This document shows, piece after piece, positions 56,001-64,000 of a stretch of 64,000 nucleotides of DNA; position 1 is the first letter of the stretch; each line of letters begins with the position of its first letter. Origin of the DNA: Streptomyces sp. NRRL B-1347 (GTDB lineage: Bacteria; Actinomycetota; Actinomycetes; Streptomycetales; Streptomycetaceae); the NCBI RefSeq assembly GCF_000720325.1, contig NZ_JOJM01000031.1, positions 1 to 64,000 of the forward strand, given 5' to 3'. The notes below the pieces were generated by a model that was given only the letters and a program-made list of their open reading frames with translations, was not told the origin of the DNA and ran no database searches. The position numbers and the translations under genes were made by a program.

Positions 56001-57518
56001 CTAGTGGATGCGCCGGTCCTGGTGGGCCCAGTACGGCTCGCGGAGCGCGCTCTTGCGCACCTTGCCGTTGCTCGTGCGCGGCAGGGCCTCCTGGAAGTCC
56101 ACACTGGTGGGCGCCTTGTACCGGGCCAGGCGCTGCTTGCAGTACGCGATGATCCCGGCCGCGTCCCGCGCGGCGTCCGCGGCGGGCACCACGACCGCCT
56201 TGACGGTCTCGCCCCAGCGCTCGTCCGGCACGCCGATGACGGCCACCTCCGCGACGTCCGGATGGCCCAGGAGGCAGTCCTCGACCTCCACCGACGACAC
56301 GCTCTCGCCGCCGGTGACGATGACGTCCTTCAGCCGGTCGAAGAGCCGGAGGTGCCCCTCGTCGTCGAAGGACCCCGCGTCGCCGGTGTGGAACCACCCC
56401 TCCCGCAGCGCGGCCCCGTCGGCCCGCTCGTCCTGCCAGTAGCCGTCGAGGACCATGTTGGAGCGGGCCAGGACCTCGCCGCGCTCACCGGTCCGCATCC
56501 GGACGCCGAGAGCGGGCGCGCCCGCCCGCGTCAGGCCGCCGCTGCCGGGCGCACCCGGCAGCCGCCGGTTGAAGGTGAGCAGCGTCGTCTCGGTGAGGCC
56601 GTACACCTGGAGGAACTCCCAGCCGAGCGTCTCCTCCACCTCGGCGACGAGCCGCTCGTCGACGGGCGCGCCCGCGCAGACCACCCGGGTCCGCCCGCGC
56701 CCGGGCACCTCTCCCGGCCAGTCCCGGGCCGCCCGGATCACCGCGTCCCACACGGCGGGCGCGCCGAACGCGAGGGTCACGCCGTGCTCCTGGACCCGGC
56801 GCAGGATCTCCGTACCGTCGATCCGGCGCAACAGCACCTGCCGCGCGCCGAGCCCGGCGAGCAGGAACGGCACGCCCCAGCCGTTGCAGTGGAACGTGGG
56901 CAGCGTGTGCAGATAGACGTCCCCCTCCCAGATCCGCCCGTGCACGCCGAACGTCATCGCGTTGAGCCAGATGCTCCGGTGCGTCAGGGCGACGCCCTTG
57001 GGGCGCGCCGAGGTGCCCGAGGTGTAGTTGAGGGTCGCCACCGCGTTCTCGTCCGGCCGCTCCCAGGGGCGCGGCTCGACGCCGAAGCGCATGACCTCCG
57101 TCTCGGTCTGCTCCCCGAGGACGAACCGCTTCGGCACGTCGACCGAGCCGAGGACCGCCTCGACGTCGGGGTCGACGAACACGACCGAGGCGTCGCACTG
57201 GCGCAGGATGTACGCGATCTCCTCGGGCGTGAGCCGGTAGTTCACCGGCACGCAGATCCGCCCGCTCGCCGTCACGGCGTACAACAGCTCCAGGAGCCGG
57301 GAGGAGTTGGGGCTGACGACGGCGACCCGCTCGCCCGCGCCGACCCCCAGCGCGTCCAGACCGGCCTGCCAGGCCCGTATGCGCGCGAGGAGCGTGCCGT
57401 ACGTCGTCGTCGGCACCGGGGCGGCCGGCTGTCCCGGCTCGTCGACGAGCGCCGTGCGCCCGGCGGCGGCCGCCTCGGCGCGGTCGAGGAAGTCGGCCGT
57501 GGTGAGCGGAACGAGCAT
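56001..57518 (-). CDS. AMP-dependent acyl-CoA ligase (AurE-like candidate)
   Basis: A 505-residue ANL-family ligase with the phosphate loop NYTSGTSARPKGV, VYGLTETT and the C-terminal GKVRK lysine motif (SNGKVRKSAL). In nitroaryl polyketide pathways a ligase of this family activates p-nitrobenzoate for PKS priming; here the neighbouring AurF-like gene makes that role likely, but benzoate or medium-chain acids cannot be excluded from sequence. It starts at ATG 57518 with GAGGA upstream and is divergent from the oxygenase gene, separated by a 374-base control region with direct repeats. Confidence 0.87.
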   Translation of the reverse strand: MLVPLTTADFLDRAEAAAAGRTALVDEPGQPAAPVPTTTYGTLLARIRAWQAGLDALGVGAGERVAVVSPNSSRLLELLYAVTASGRICVPVNYRLTPEEIAYILRQCDASVVFVDPDVEAVLGSVDVPKRFVLGEQTETEVMRFGVEPRPWERPDENAVATLNYTSGTSARPKGVALTHRSIWLNAMTFGVHGRIWEGDVYLHTLPTFHCNGWGVPFLLAGLGARQVLLRRIDGTEILRRVQEHGVTLAFGAPAVWDAVIRAARDWPGEVPGRGRTRVVCAGAPVDERLVAEVEETLGWEFLQVYGLTETTLLTFNRRLPGAPGSGGLTRAGAPALGVRMRTGERGEVLARSNMVLDGYWQDERADGAALREGWFHTGDAGSFDDEGHLRLFDRLKDVIVTGGESVSSVEVEDCLLGHPDVAEVAVIGVPDERWGETVKAVVVPAADAARDAAGIIAYCKQRLARYKAPTSVDFQEALPRTSNGKVRKSALREPYWAHQDRRIH

Positions 57519-57532
57519 GATGCGTCCTCACA

Positions 57533-57586
57533 GTGGTGTGCCGGAGACAACAGTGGTGTGCCGGAGACGAGTGGTGTGCCGGAGAC
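57533..57586. repeat. Three 16-base direct repeats in the divergent control region
   Basis: GTGGTGTGCCGGAGAC occurs at 57533-57548, 57553-57568 and 57571-57586 (periods 20 and 18), directly upstream of the ligase start and inside the 374-base gap shared with the oxygenase gene. The tandem layout is what a SARP-type activator would use, though the spacing is not the usual 11 bases. The rest of the gap shows no gene. Confidence 0.6.
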
Positions 57587-57892
57587 GACGGACAGCGGAG
57601 CAGCGGGCGAGCCGGGCCGGACGGGAGCGCGCGGAAACCGGAAAGGGCGGTGCGGCGCCCGGGGGACCGGGCGGAGCCGCGGGAAGCGACGGCGGTGGTG
57701 CTCACTCCGGGCGGTGCGCGCGACGGGGCCACACGCCCGCGACACCGCGCCTCGTCCTCATCCTGGCATCCCCGATCCGCATCCAGAAAGCCTCGGTCGG
57801 CCGTCGCCAAGTCGCCTCCAAGAAACCGCCAAGAGCGGCCGGTGACGATGCAGCGGCACCACGGGCCACGGGTGCCGAGGCGGGGAGGACCG

Positions 57893-58927
57893 ATGCGACG
57901 TGAGGAGTCGGGTGTGACGGACGTGCCGGGCGCGCTGACCACCTGGGCCGCCAGGGGGTGGGCCGAGGAGAACGGCGTCGGCAGCGACACGCTGCGCCGC
58001 CTGGTGCAGGCCTGGCCGCGCCGGGCAGCGGTCACGACCAGGCCCGAGGTCATGGACGAGAGCGCGGGCCACGACCCGGCCGTGCCCGACTACCCCCTGG
58101 AGATCGTGCCGTTCGCCGAGCACCCGCGCTTCCTCGCGGCCAGCCCGGACCAGCGGCGACAGGTCCTCACCGGCCTGTGGATCGGCTACAACGAGCGCGT
58201 CATCGCCACCGAACACCTCATCGCCGAGCCCGCTTTCGACCTCATCATGTGCGGCGTCTTCCCCGGCAGCGACGCGCCCCTCGTGCGCCGGAGCGTGCAG
58301 CAGGCCGTCGTGGACGAGAGCTTCCACACCTACATGCACATGCTCGCCATCGACCGCACCCGGGAGCTGCGCGGCGTGCGCACCCGGCCGGAGCAGCCGC
58401 CACTCGTCACCTACCGGCGGCTGTGCCAGGTCCTCGCGACGATGCCCGAGGAGTGGGAGCGCCACGTCGCCGTGCTCGTCTGGGGCGCGGTCGCCGAGAC
58501 CTGCATCAACTCCCTGCTCGCCCTGCTCGCCCGGGACGACTCGATCCAGCCCATGCACTCCCTGATCACCACCTTGCACCTGCGGGACGAGACGGCGCAC
58601 GGCTCGATCGTCACCGAGGTCGTCAGGGAGCTGTACGAGCGGATGAACGCGGCACAGCGCCGCACCCTGGTGCGCTGCCTGCCGCTCGCCCTGGAGGCGT
58701 TCGCCGCGCAGGACCTGTCCACGCTGCGCCTCGAACTGGCCACCGCGGGCGTCCGCGGCGCCGACGAGATCGTCGGCGACCTGCGGGCGCAGTCCTCCGG
58801 GCGGCGGCTCGTCCGCGACTTCTCCGGCGCGCAGCGGATGGTCGAGCGCCTCGGCCTGGCCGGCGAGGTCGACTTCGACTTCCCCGAGCGGCCCGCGTGG
58901 TCGCCCGGCGCGGCGACGCCCCGCTGA
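57893..58927 (+). CDS. AurF-like diiron arylamine N-oxygenase
   Basis: A 344-residue non-haem diiron protein of the AurF family, which oxidises p-aminobenzoate to p-nitrobenzoate. Glu142 and His145 (DESFH) and His229, Glu233 and His236 (LHLRDETAH) match the spacing of ligands E136/H139 and H223/E227/H230 known for AurF. The start at 57893 has GGGGAGG upstream; a GTG at 57914 is also possible. Gene order with a DAHP synthase, an acyl-CoA ligase and a PKS supports a nitroaryl starter unit. A CmlI-type amine oxygenase for another substrate is the main alternative. Confidence 0.85.
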   Translation: MRREESGVTDVPGALTTWAARGWAEENGVGSDTLRRLVQAWPRRAAVTTRPEVMDESAGHDPAVPDYPLEIVPFAEHPRFLAASPDQRRQVLTGLWIGYNERVIATEHLIAEPAFDLIMCGVFPGSDAPLVRRSVQQAVVDESFHTYMHMLAIDRTRELRGVRTRPEQPPLVTYRRLCQVLATMPEEWERHVAVLVWGAVAETCINSLLALLARDDSIQPMHSLITTLHLRDETAHGSIVTEVVRELYERMNAAQRRTLVRCLPLALEAFAAQDLSTLRLELATAGVRGADEIVGDLRAQSSGRRLVRDFSGAQRMVERLGLAGEVDFDFPERPAWSPGAATPR

Positions 58928-59073
58928 GGCCGCACGCCGCCGCGTCGCCCCCGGGACGCGGGCGGGCCCGCACCCGGCCCGCGCCCGTGCCTCCCGGACC
59001 GCCGAAGGGCCCGCACGGCCCGTCAACGGCCGCCCGCACGGCCGACCTCCGACAGCCGCTGAAAGGTGACCTG

Positions 59074-60138
59074 ATGATCGTTGCCCGCCTCCGCCCCCAT
59101 GTGCTGATCGACGAGCAGAGTCGGCTGACCTCCGCGTGGCGGCACGACGGACACCGGTCGTTCCACTGCCGGGCCGGCCGCCACACCCTCGTCGCCTTCC
59201 CCGACCTCGCCCCGGCCTCGCCCGCGGGCGAGGAGTTCGCGGCCCTGCTGCGCGCCACGGCCGCCGTCGAGACCGTCGTCGACAGCGCGCAGTCACCGCC
59301 CCTGGGCAGCTTCGCGGCCACGGGCGAGCACAGCGCCGTCCGCGTGACCGACGACTGGAGCGTGGGCGGCGGCTCCTTCACCTGGATAGCCGGGCCGTGC
59401 GCCGTGGAGAGTGCGGACCGGCTGACGACCGTGGCGCGGGACGTACGGGCCCGGGGCGCGCACCTGCTGCGGGGCGGCGCCTTCAAACCCCGTACGTCCC
59501 CCTACGCCTTCCAGGGGCTCGGCACCGACGGGCTCGCGCTGCTGCGCGACGCGGCCGCGGCGGCCGGGCTCGGCGTCGTCACGGAGGTCGTCGACGCCGC
59601 CCACGTCGAGGCCGTGGCCGAGGTCGCCGACGTGCTCCAGATCGGCACGCGCAACGCCCAGAACTTCCCGCTGCTGCGCGAGGTGGCGCTGACCGGCCGC
59701 CCCGTCCTGCTCAAACGCGGCTTCGGCTGCACCGTCCAGGAGTGGCTGCACAGCGCCGAGTACCTCCTCGCGGCGGGCAACGGCAACGTGCTGCTGTGCG
59801 AGCGCGGCGTGCGCACCTTCGAGAACGCGAGCCGCTTCACCCTGGACATCACCGCCGTACCGCTCCTGAAGCGGCTCAGCCACCTGCCGGTGATCGTCGA
59901 CCCCAGCCACGCCTGCGGGCACGCGGACCTGGTCGCCCCGCTGGCCGCGGCCGCCGCCGTCGCGGGTGCCGACGGCGTGATGGTCGACGTCGACGAGGCG
60001 GGCCGCACCGCGCTGTGCGACGCCGAACAAGCGATCACACCGGACGAGTTCGGCGCCCTGGTGGCGCGGACCGGACGGATCCTGGACAGCGCGGAGCCGA
60101 TGGAACCGGTCGCGGACCACGCGATGGTGAGCCGATGA
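59074..60138 (+). CDS. DAHP synthase (type I, beta class)
   Basis: A 354-residue 3-deoxy-D-arabino-heptulosonate 7-phosphate synthase: GTRNAQNF, KRGFGCTVQEWL, CERGVRTFE and DPSHACGH motifs line the phosphoenolpyruvate and erythrose-phosphate site. The N-terminal about 95 residues resemble a degenerate ferredoxin-like regulatory domain. It raises shikimate-pathway flux, most likely toward p-aminobenzoate for the N-oxygenase encoded just before it. The ATG at 59074 follows AAAGGTG. Its stop overlaps the PKS region, with an ATGA junction at 60135. Confidence 0.9.
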   Translation: MIVARLRPHVLIDEQSRLTSAWRHDGHRSFHCRAGRHTLVAFPDLAPASPAGEEFAALLRATAAVETVVDSAQSPPLGSFAATGEHSAVRVTDDWSVGGGSFTWIAGPCAVESADRLTTVARDVRARGAHLLRGGAFKPRTSPYAFQGLGTDGLALLRDAAAAAGLGVVTEVVDAAHVEAVAEVADVLQIGTRNAQNFPLLREVALTGRPVLLKRGFGCTVQEWLHSAEYLLAAGNGNVLLCERGVRTFENASRFTLDITAVPLLKRLSHLPVIVDPSHACGHADLVAPLAAAAAVAGADGVMVDVDEAGRTALCDAEQAITPDEFGALVARTGRILDSAEPMEPVADHAMVSR

Positions 60139-60152
60139 CCGGGGAGGCGGCG

Positions 60153-63100
60153 ATGGAGATGAACGAGGGACGCGGCCGGGCGCTGCGCCGGCGGCTCGCG
60201 GACGCGGGCGACGTGGAGCGCCACCGGTTGCTGCTGGATCTGATCCGTACGCATGCGGCGGCCGCTCTGGAGCGGGCGGACGCGGCGCCGCTGGACGCCG
60301 CCCGGGCCTTCGGCGCGCAGGGGGTGCGCGGGCGGGCCGCGGCGCGGTTGCGCGAGGGCCTGAGCGAGGCGACGGGCGTCGCCCTGTCCGCGACGGCCCT
60401 GTTCGACTACCCGACGCCGGAGGGGCTGGCCGCCCACCTGTGCTCACGCGTCCTTGGCGAGCCCGCCGCCACCGACGACACCCCTGGCGACGGAGGTGTG
60501 GACGAGCCGATCGCGATCGTCGGGATGGGCTGCCGCCTGCCCGGCGAGGTGCGTTCGCCGGACGATCTGTGGCAGCTGGTGCGCTCGGAGACCGACGCGA
60601 TCTCGGAGTTCCCCCGCGACCGCGGCTGGAACGTGGCCCACGACCCGGACCCCGACCACGTGGGCACCACCGTCACCCGGCACGCCGGGTTCCTGTACGA
60701 CGCGGCCGACTTCGACGCCGACTTCTTCGGGATCAGCCCCGGCGAGGCCGTGACGATCGACCCCCAGCACCGCCTCCTGATGGAGACGGCGTGGGAGGCC
60801 GTGGAGCGCGCCAGGATCGACCCGACCTCGCTGCGCGGCAGCAGCACCGGCGTGTTCGTCGGCATCATGTACAGCGAGTACGGCGCCCGGATCCGGCACG
60901 TGCCGCCGAGCGCCGAGGGCTACCGCGTGGTGGGCAGCATGCCCAGTGTGGCCTCCGGGCGCCTGGCGTACGCGCTCGGTCTCGAAGGGCCCGCCGTCAC
61001 GGTCGACACCGCCTGTTCGTCGTCGCTGGTGTCGCTGCACCTGGCGGCCCAGTCGCTGCGCAAGGGCGAGTGCCGCCTGGCCCTCGCGGGCGGTGTCACC
61101 GTGATGGCGACGCCCTGAGGGTACGTGGAGTTCAGCAGGCAGCGCGGCCTCGCACCGGACGGACGGTGCCGCTCGTTCTCCGCCGACGCGGCGGGCAGCA
61201 GCTGGTCGGAGGGCGTGGGCGTACTGCTCCTCGAACGGCTGTCGGACGCGGTGAGCAACGGGCACCGGGTCCTCGCCGTGGTGCGCGGCTCGGCCGTCAA
61301 CCAGGACGGCGCGTCCAACGGCCTGACGGCGCCCAACGGCCCCGCCCAGCAGCGCGTGATCCGCCAGGCGCTCGCCCACGCCGGGCTCACCACGGCGGAC
61401 GTGGACTGCGTGGACGCCCACGGCGCCGGGACCCAGCTCGGCGACCCGATCGAGGCACAGGCACTCCTTGCCACCTACGGCCAGGGGCGGCCTGCCGAAC
61501 AGCCTTTGTGGCTGGGCTCGTTGAAGTCCAACATCGGCCACACCCAGGCCGCCGCCGGGGTCTCGGGCGTCATCAAGATGGTGATGGCGATCCGGCACGG
61601 GGTGCTGCCGCGCAGCCTGCACATCAGCGAGCCGACGCCGCACGTCGACTGGGGCTCCGGCGCGGTGCGGCTGCTCGCCGGGGCCGAGCCCTGGCCCGAC
61701 GTGGGGCGCCCGCGCCGCGCGGGCGTCTCCTCCTTCGGCGTGGGCGGGACCAACGCCCACGTCATCGTGGAGCAGGCGGCCCCGGCCCCCGACGACCCGG
61801 CCCTGCCCCCCGTGGACGGGGAGGACACCTCCGCCCGCCCGCTGCCCTGGCTGGTGTCGGGCAGCGGCCGGGCAGGCCTCAAGGCCCAGGCCCGGCGCCT
61901 TGCGGAGTTCCTCGCCGCGGGCCCCGAGGCCGGTGCCGCGGACCTGGCGTACTCCCTGGCCACGACGCGGGCCGCGCTCGCGGACCGGGCCGTCGTGGTG
62001 GCCGCGGGCCGTGCCGAGGCCGCCGCGCGCCTGGCCGCCATCGCACAGGACGGGCCCGAGGGGCAGGGCGAGCACACCGCGCTCGGCACCGCCACGGCGC
62101 GCGACCGCGTCACGTTCGTCTTCCCCGGCCAGGGCTCCCAGTGGCCGGGCATGGCGGCCGAACTGATGAGCTCCTCGCCGGTGTTCGGGGAGTCCATCGA
62201 GGCCTGCGCCGCCGCCCTGGCCCCGCACGTCGACTGGTCGCTGACGAAGGTGCTGCGCGGCGAGTCCGGCGCGCCGACCCTGGAGCGCGTCGACGTCGTC
62301 CAGCCCGCGCTGTTCGCGGTGATGGTCTCGCTCGCGGCGCTGTGGCGGTCCTTCGGCGTGGAACCCGCCGCGGTCGTCGGCCACTCCCAGGGGGAGATCG
62401 CCGCCGCCCACGTCGCGGGCGCGCTCTCGCTGCAGGACGCCGCGCGCATCGTGGCCGTGCGCAGCCGCGCCCTGCGGGTCCTGTCGGGACGCGGCGGCAT
62501 GGTCTCCGTCGTGGCCCCCGTCGACCAGGTGCGGCGCGGCCTGGCGCCGTGGGACGGCGCCGTGTCCGTCGCGGCCGTCAACGGGCCCCGCTCCGTGGTC
62601 GTCTCCGGCGAGTCCGCCGCCCTGGACGCGGCCATGGCGGCCTTCGAGCGGGACGGCGTGCGCGTGCGCCGCATCCCGGTGGACTACGCCTCGCACTCCG
62701 CGCAGGTCGAGGAGATCCGCGACACCCTCGTCGAGGCCCTGTCCGGCATCCGGCCGCGCCCGGCCACCGTGCCGTTCCACTCGACGGTGACCGGCGAACC
62801 CATCGACACCACCACCCTTGACCCCACGTACTGGGTGAACAACCTGCGCGACACCGTCCAGTTCCACCGCACCGTCAGCAGGCTGCTCGCCACGGGGCAC
62901 ACCACCTACATCGAGATGAGCCCGCACCCGGTGCTCACCATCGGCATCCAGGAGACCGCCGAGGCCGCCGATGACGCCGCCGCCCAGGACGCCCTGACCG
63001 TCGAGTCGCTGCGGCGCAACGAGGGCGGCACCAAGCGGTTCCTGACCGCGGTCGCCGAGGCCCACGCCCACGGGGTCGCCGTCGACTGGACGCCCGCCTT

Positions 63101-64000
63101 CGCGCACACCGCGCCGCGCCTGACCGACGTACCGACGTACGCCTTCCAGCGGCGCCGCTACTGGCTGGAGGACGCCGCCCCGCCGGTGGCGGACGTGGCG
63201 GCGGCCGGGCTCGACGGCGTCGACCACCCGCTCCTTGGCGCCGCCGTGCCGCTGGCGGACGGCAGCGGCGCCACCCTGTTCACCGGGAGCGCGTCCGCGC
63301 ACACCCACCCGTGGCTCGCCGACCACGCCGTCGCCGACGTCCTGGTCGTCCCGGGCACCGCGCTCGTGGAGGCCGTCCTGCACGCCGGGGCGCAGACGGG
63401 CTGCGACACCCTGGAGGAGCTGGTCCTCCAAGCCCCGCTGATCCTGCCCGAACAAGGCGCCGTGCGCCTCCAGTTGAGCCTGTCCGGACCCGACGGGGCC
63501 GGGCGGCGCGAGGTCGCCTTCTCCTCGCGGGCGCACGACGCGGGCGCCGACGAACCGTGGACCCGGCACGCCGGCGGCACCCTGGCGCCGACCGCCCAGC
63601 AGGCCGCCGCACCGCCCGCCAACTGGCCGCCCGCCGGGGCCGAAGAGGTCGAACTCGACGACTGCTACCGCGAGCTGGCCAAGAACGGGCTCCACTACGG
63701 CGCCGCCCTGCAAGGCCTGCGCCGCTGCTGGCGCCTGGACGACGAGTTGTACGCGGAGGCCGAACTCCCGCAGGCCGCGGGCGGCACCGACCGCTACGGC
63801 CTGCACCCCGCCCTGTTCGACGCCGCCCTGCACGCCGCGGCCCTGCCCGGCGGGCCCGGCACCGGCGACGACCGCGCGACCCGGCTGCCGTTCTCCTGGA
63901 CCGGCGTCACCCTGCACGCCACCGGCGCCGCCCGGCTGCGCGCCCGCATCCGCCGCACCGGCCCCGACACCCTGACGCTGACCGCCACCGACCCCGCGGG
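60153..64000 (+). CDS. Type I modular PKS (ACP-like, KS, AT, DH...), interrupted by an in-frame TGA, partial at right edge
   Basis: The frame runs from 60153 to the right edge but is broken at 61116-61118 by TGA; homology continues in the same frame. An N-terminal ACP-like segment lacks the phosphopantetheine serine (FGAQGVRGRAA region). The KS has Cys in DTACSSS and His in AHGAGTQLGDP. The AT has GHSQGE and YASHS, the methylmalonyl-type motif. The DH has HAVADVLVVPG and LFDAALH. The starter is probably p-nitrobenzoate and the extender methylmalonyl, as in aureothin or spectinabilin synthases. The start at 60153 is favoured by GGAGG 6 bases upstream; ATG 60135 also overlaps the DAHP synthase stop. 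As written the gene would yield only a 321-residue fragment. Confidence 0.85.
61116..61118 (+). other. In-frame TGA stop inside the first ketosynthase
   Basis: The codon reads TGA between ATP and GYVEF of the conserved KS segment VMATP-x-GYVEFSRQRGLAPDG. A single base change of GGA to TGA would explain it. The frame downstream is intact through the AT and DH motifs to the window edge. Confidence 0.85.

Noticed and set aside
60444..63917. Minus-strand open frame of 1157 codons opposite the PKS
   Set aside because: It is an antisense shadow produced by the GC bias; composition and lack of domains contrast with clear KS, AT and DH motifs on the plus strand.

Overview
The window is very GC-rich DNA with strong G/C bias at third codon positions, GTG starts and tightly overlapped genes. 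It also carries lineage-typical families (SARP regulators, S-adenosyl methyltransferase of the DUF574 type, small ACP-dependent synthases). All of this points to a Streptomyces chromosome. No rRNA, tRNA, CRISPR array, transposase or phage gene was seen.

Positions 1-22100 hold most of a prodiginine (undecylprodigiosin-type, 'red') cluster in the gene order known from Streptomyces coelicolor. Reading rightward these are redL (running off the left edge), redM, redN, redO, redQ and redP on the minus strand; redR, redS, redT, redU, redV and redZ on the plus strand; then redY, redW, redX and redD on the minus strand. redM/O/W/X/N build the bipyrrole half from proline, malonate and serine. redP/Q/R supply a dodecanoyl-type chain and redL extends it toward the alkylpyrrole half. 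redU activates the carrier proteins, and redZ and redD are the pathway regulators. The condensing enzyme, cyclase, methyltransferase and related genes (redE-K) are not present and presumably lie left of position 1.

Positions 22448-24544 are a TetR regulator with an ABC exporter. Positions 24575-27473 are a two-gene Family 2 encapsulin operon: a shell protein with an inserted cyclic-nucleotide-binding domain, and a SufS-like cysteine desulfurase with a disordered N-terminal extension. A mechanosensitive channel, a decayed AraC-type regulator, an SPFH protein/NAD-kinase-like operon and a DUF574 methyltransferase follow. Positions 32768-39146 are a carbohydrate uptake and oxidation operon (ROK regulator, ABC transporter, two Gfo/Idh/MocA oxidoreductases).

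Positions 39178-50070 are mixed chromosomal genes. They include a TerD-CAP fusion without a signal peptide, a radical SAM protein with an unusual cysteine spacing, a small secreted peptide, a secreted beta-propeller-like protein, an ankyrin protein, an ArsR-like regulator and an amino acid permease. Positions 50424-54432 are a glycerol kinase/glycerol-3-phosphate dehydrogenase-type operon.

From 55072 to the right edge a second biosynthetic cluster begins. It has a SARP regulator, an acyl-CoA ligase, an AurF-like diiron N-oxygenase, a DAHP synthase and a modular type I PKS with a methylmalonyl-type AT. This is the gene set expected for a p-nitrobenzoate-primed polyketide of the aureothin/spectinabilin type. 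The PKS reading frame is broken by a single in-frame TGA inside its first ketosynthase. Putative terminators, operators and SARP-type direct repeats were found at several junctions and are listed separately.
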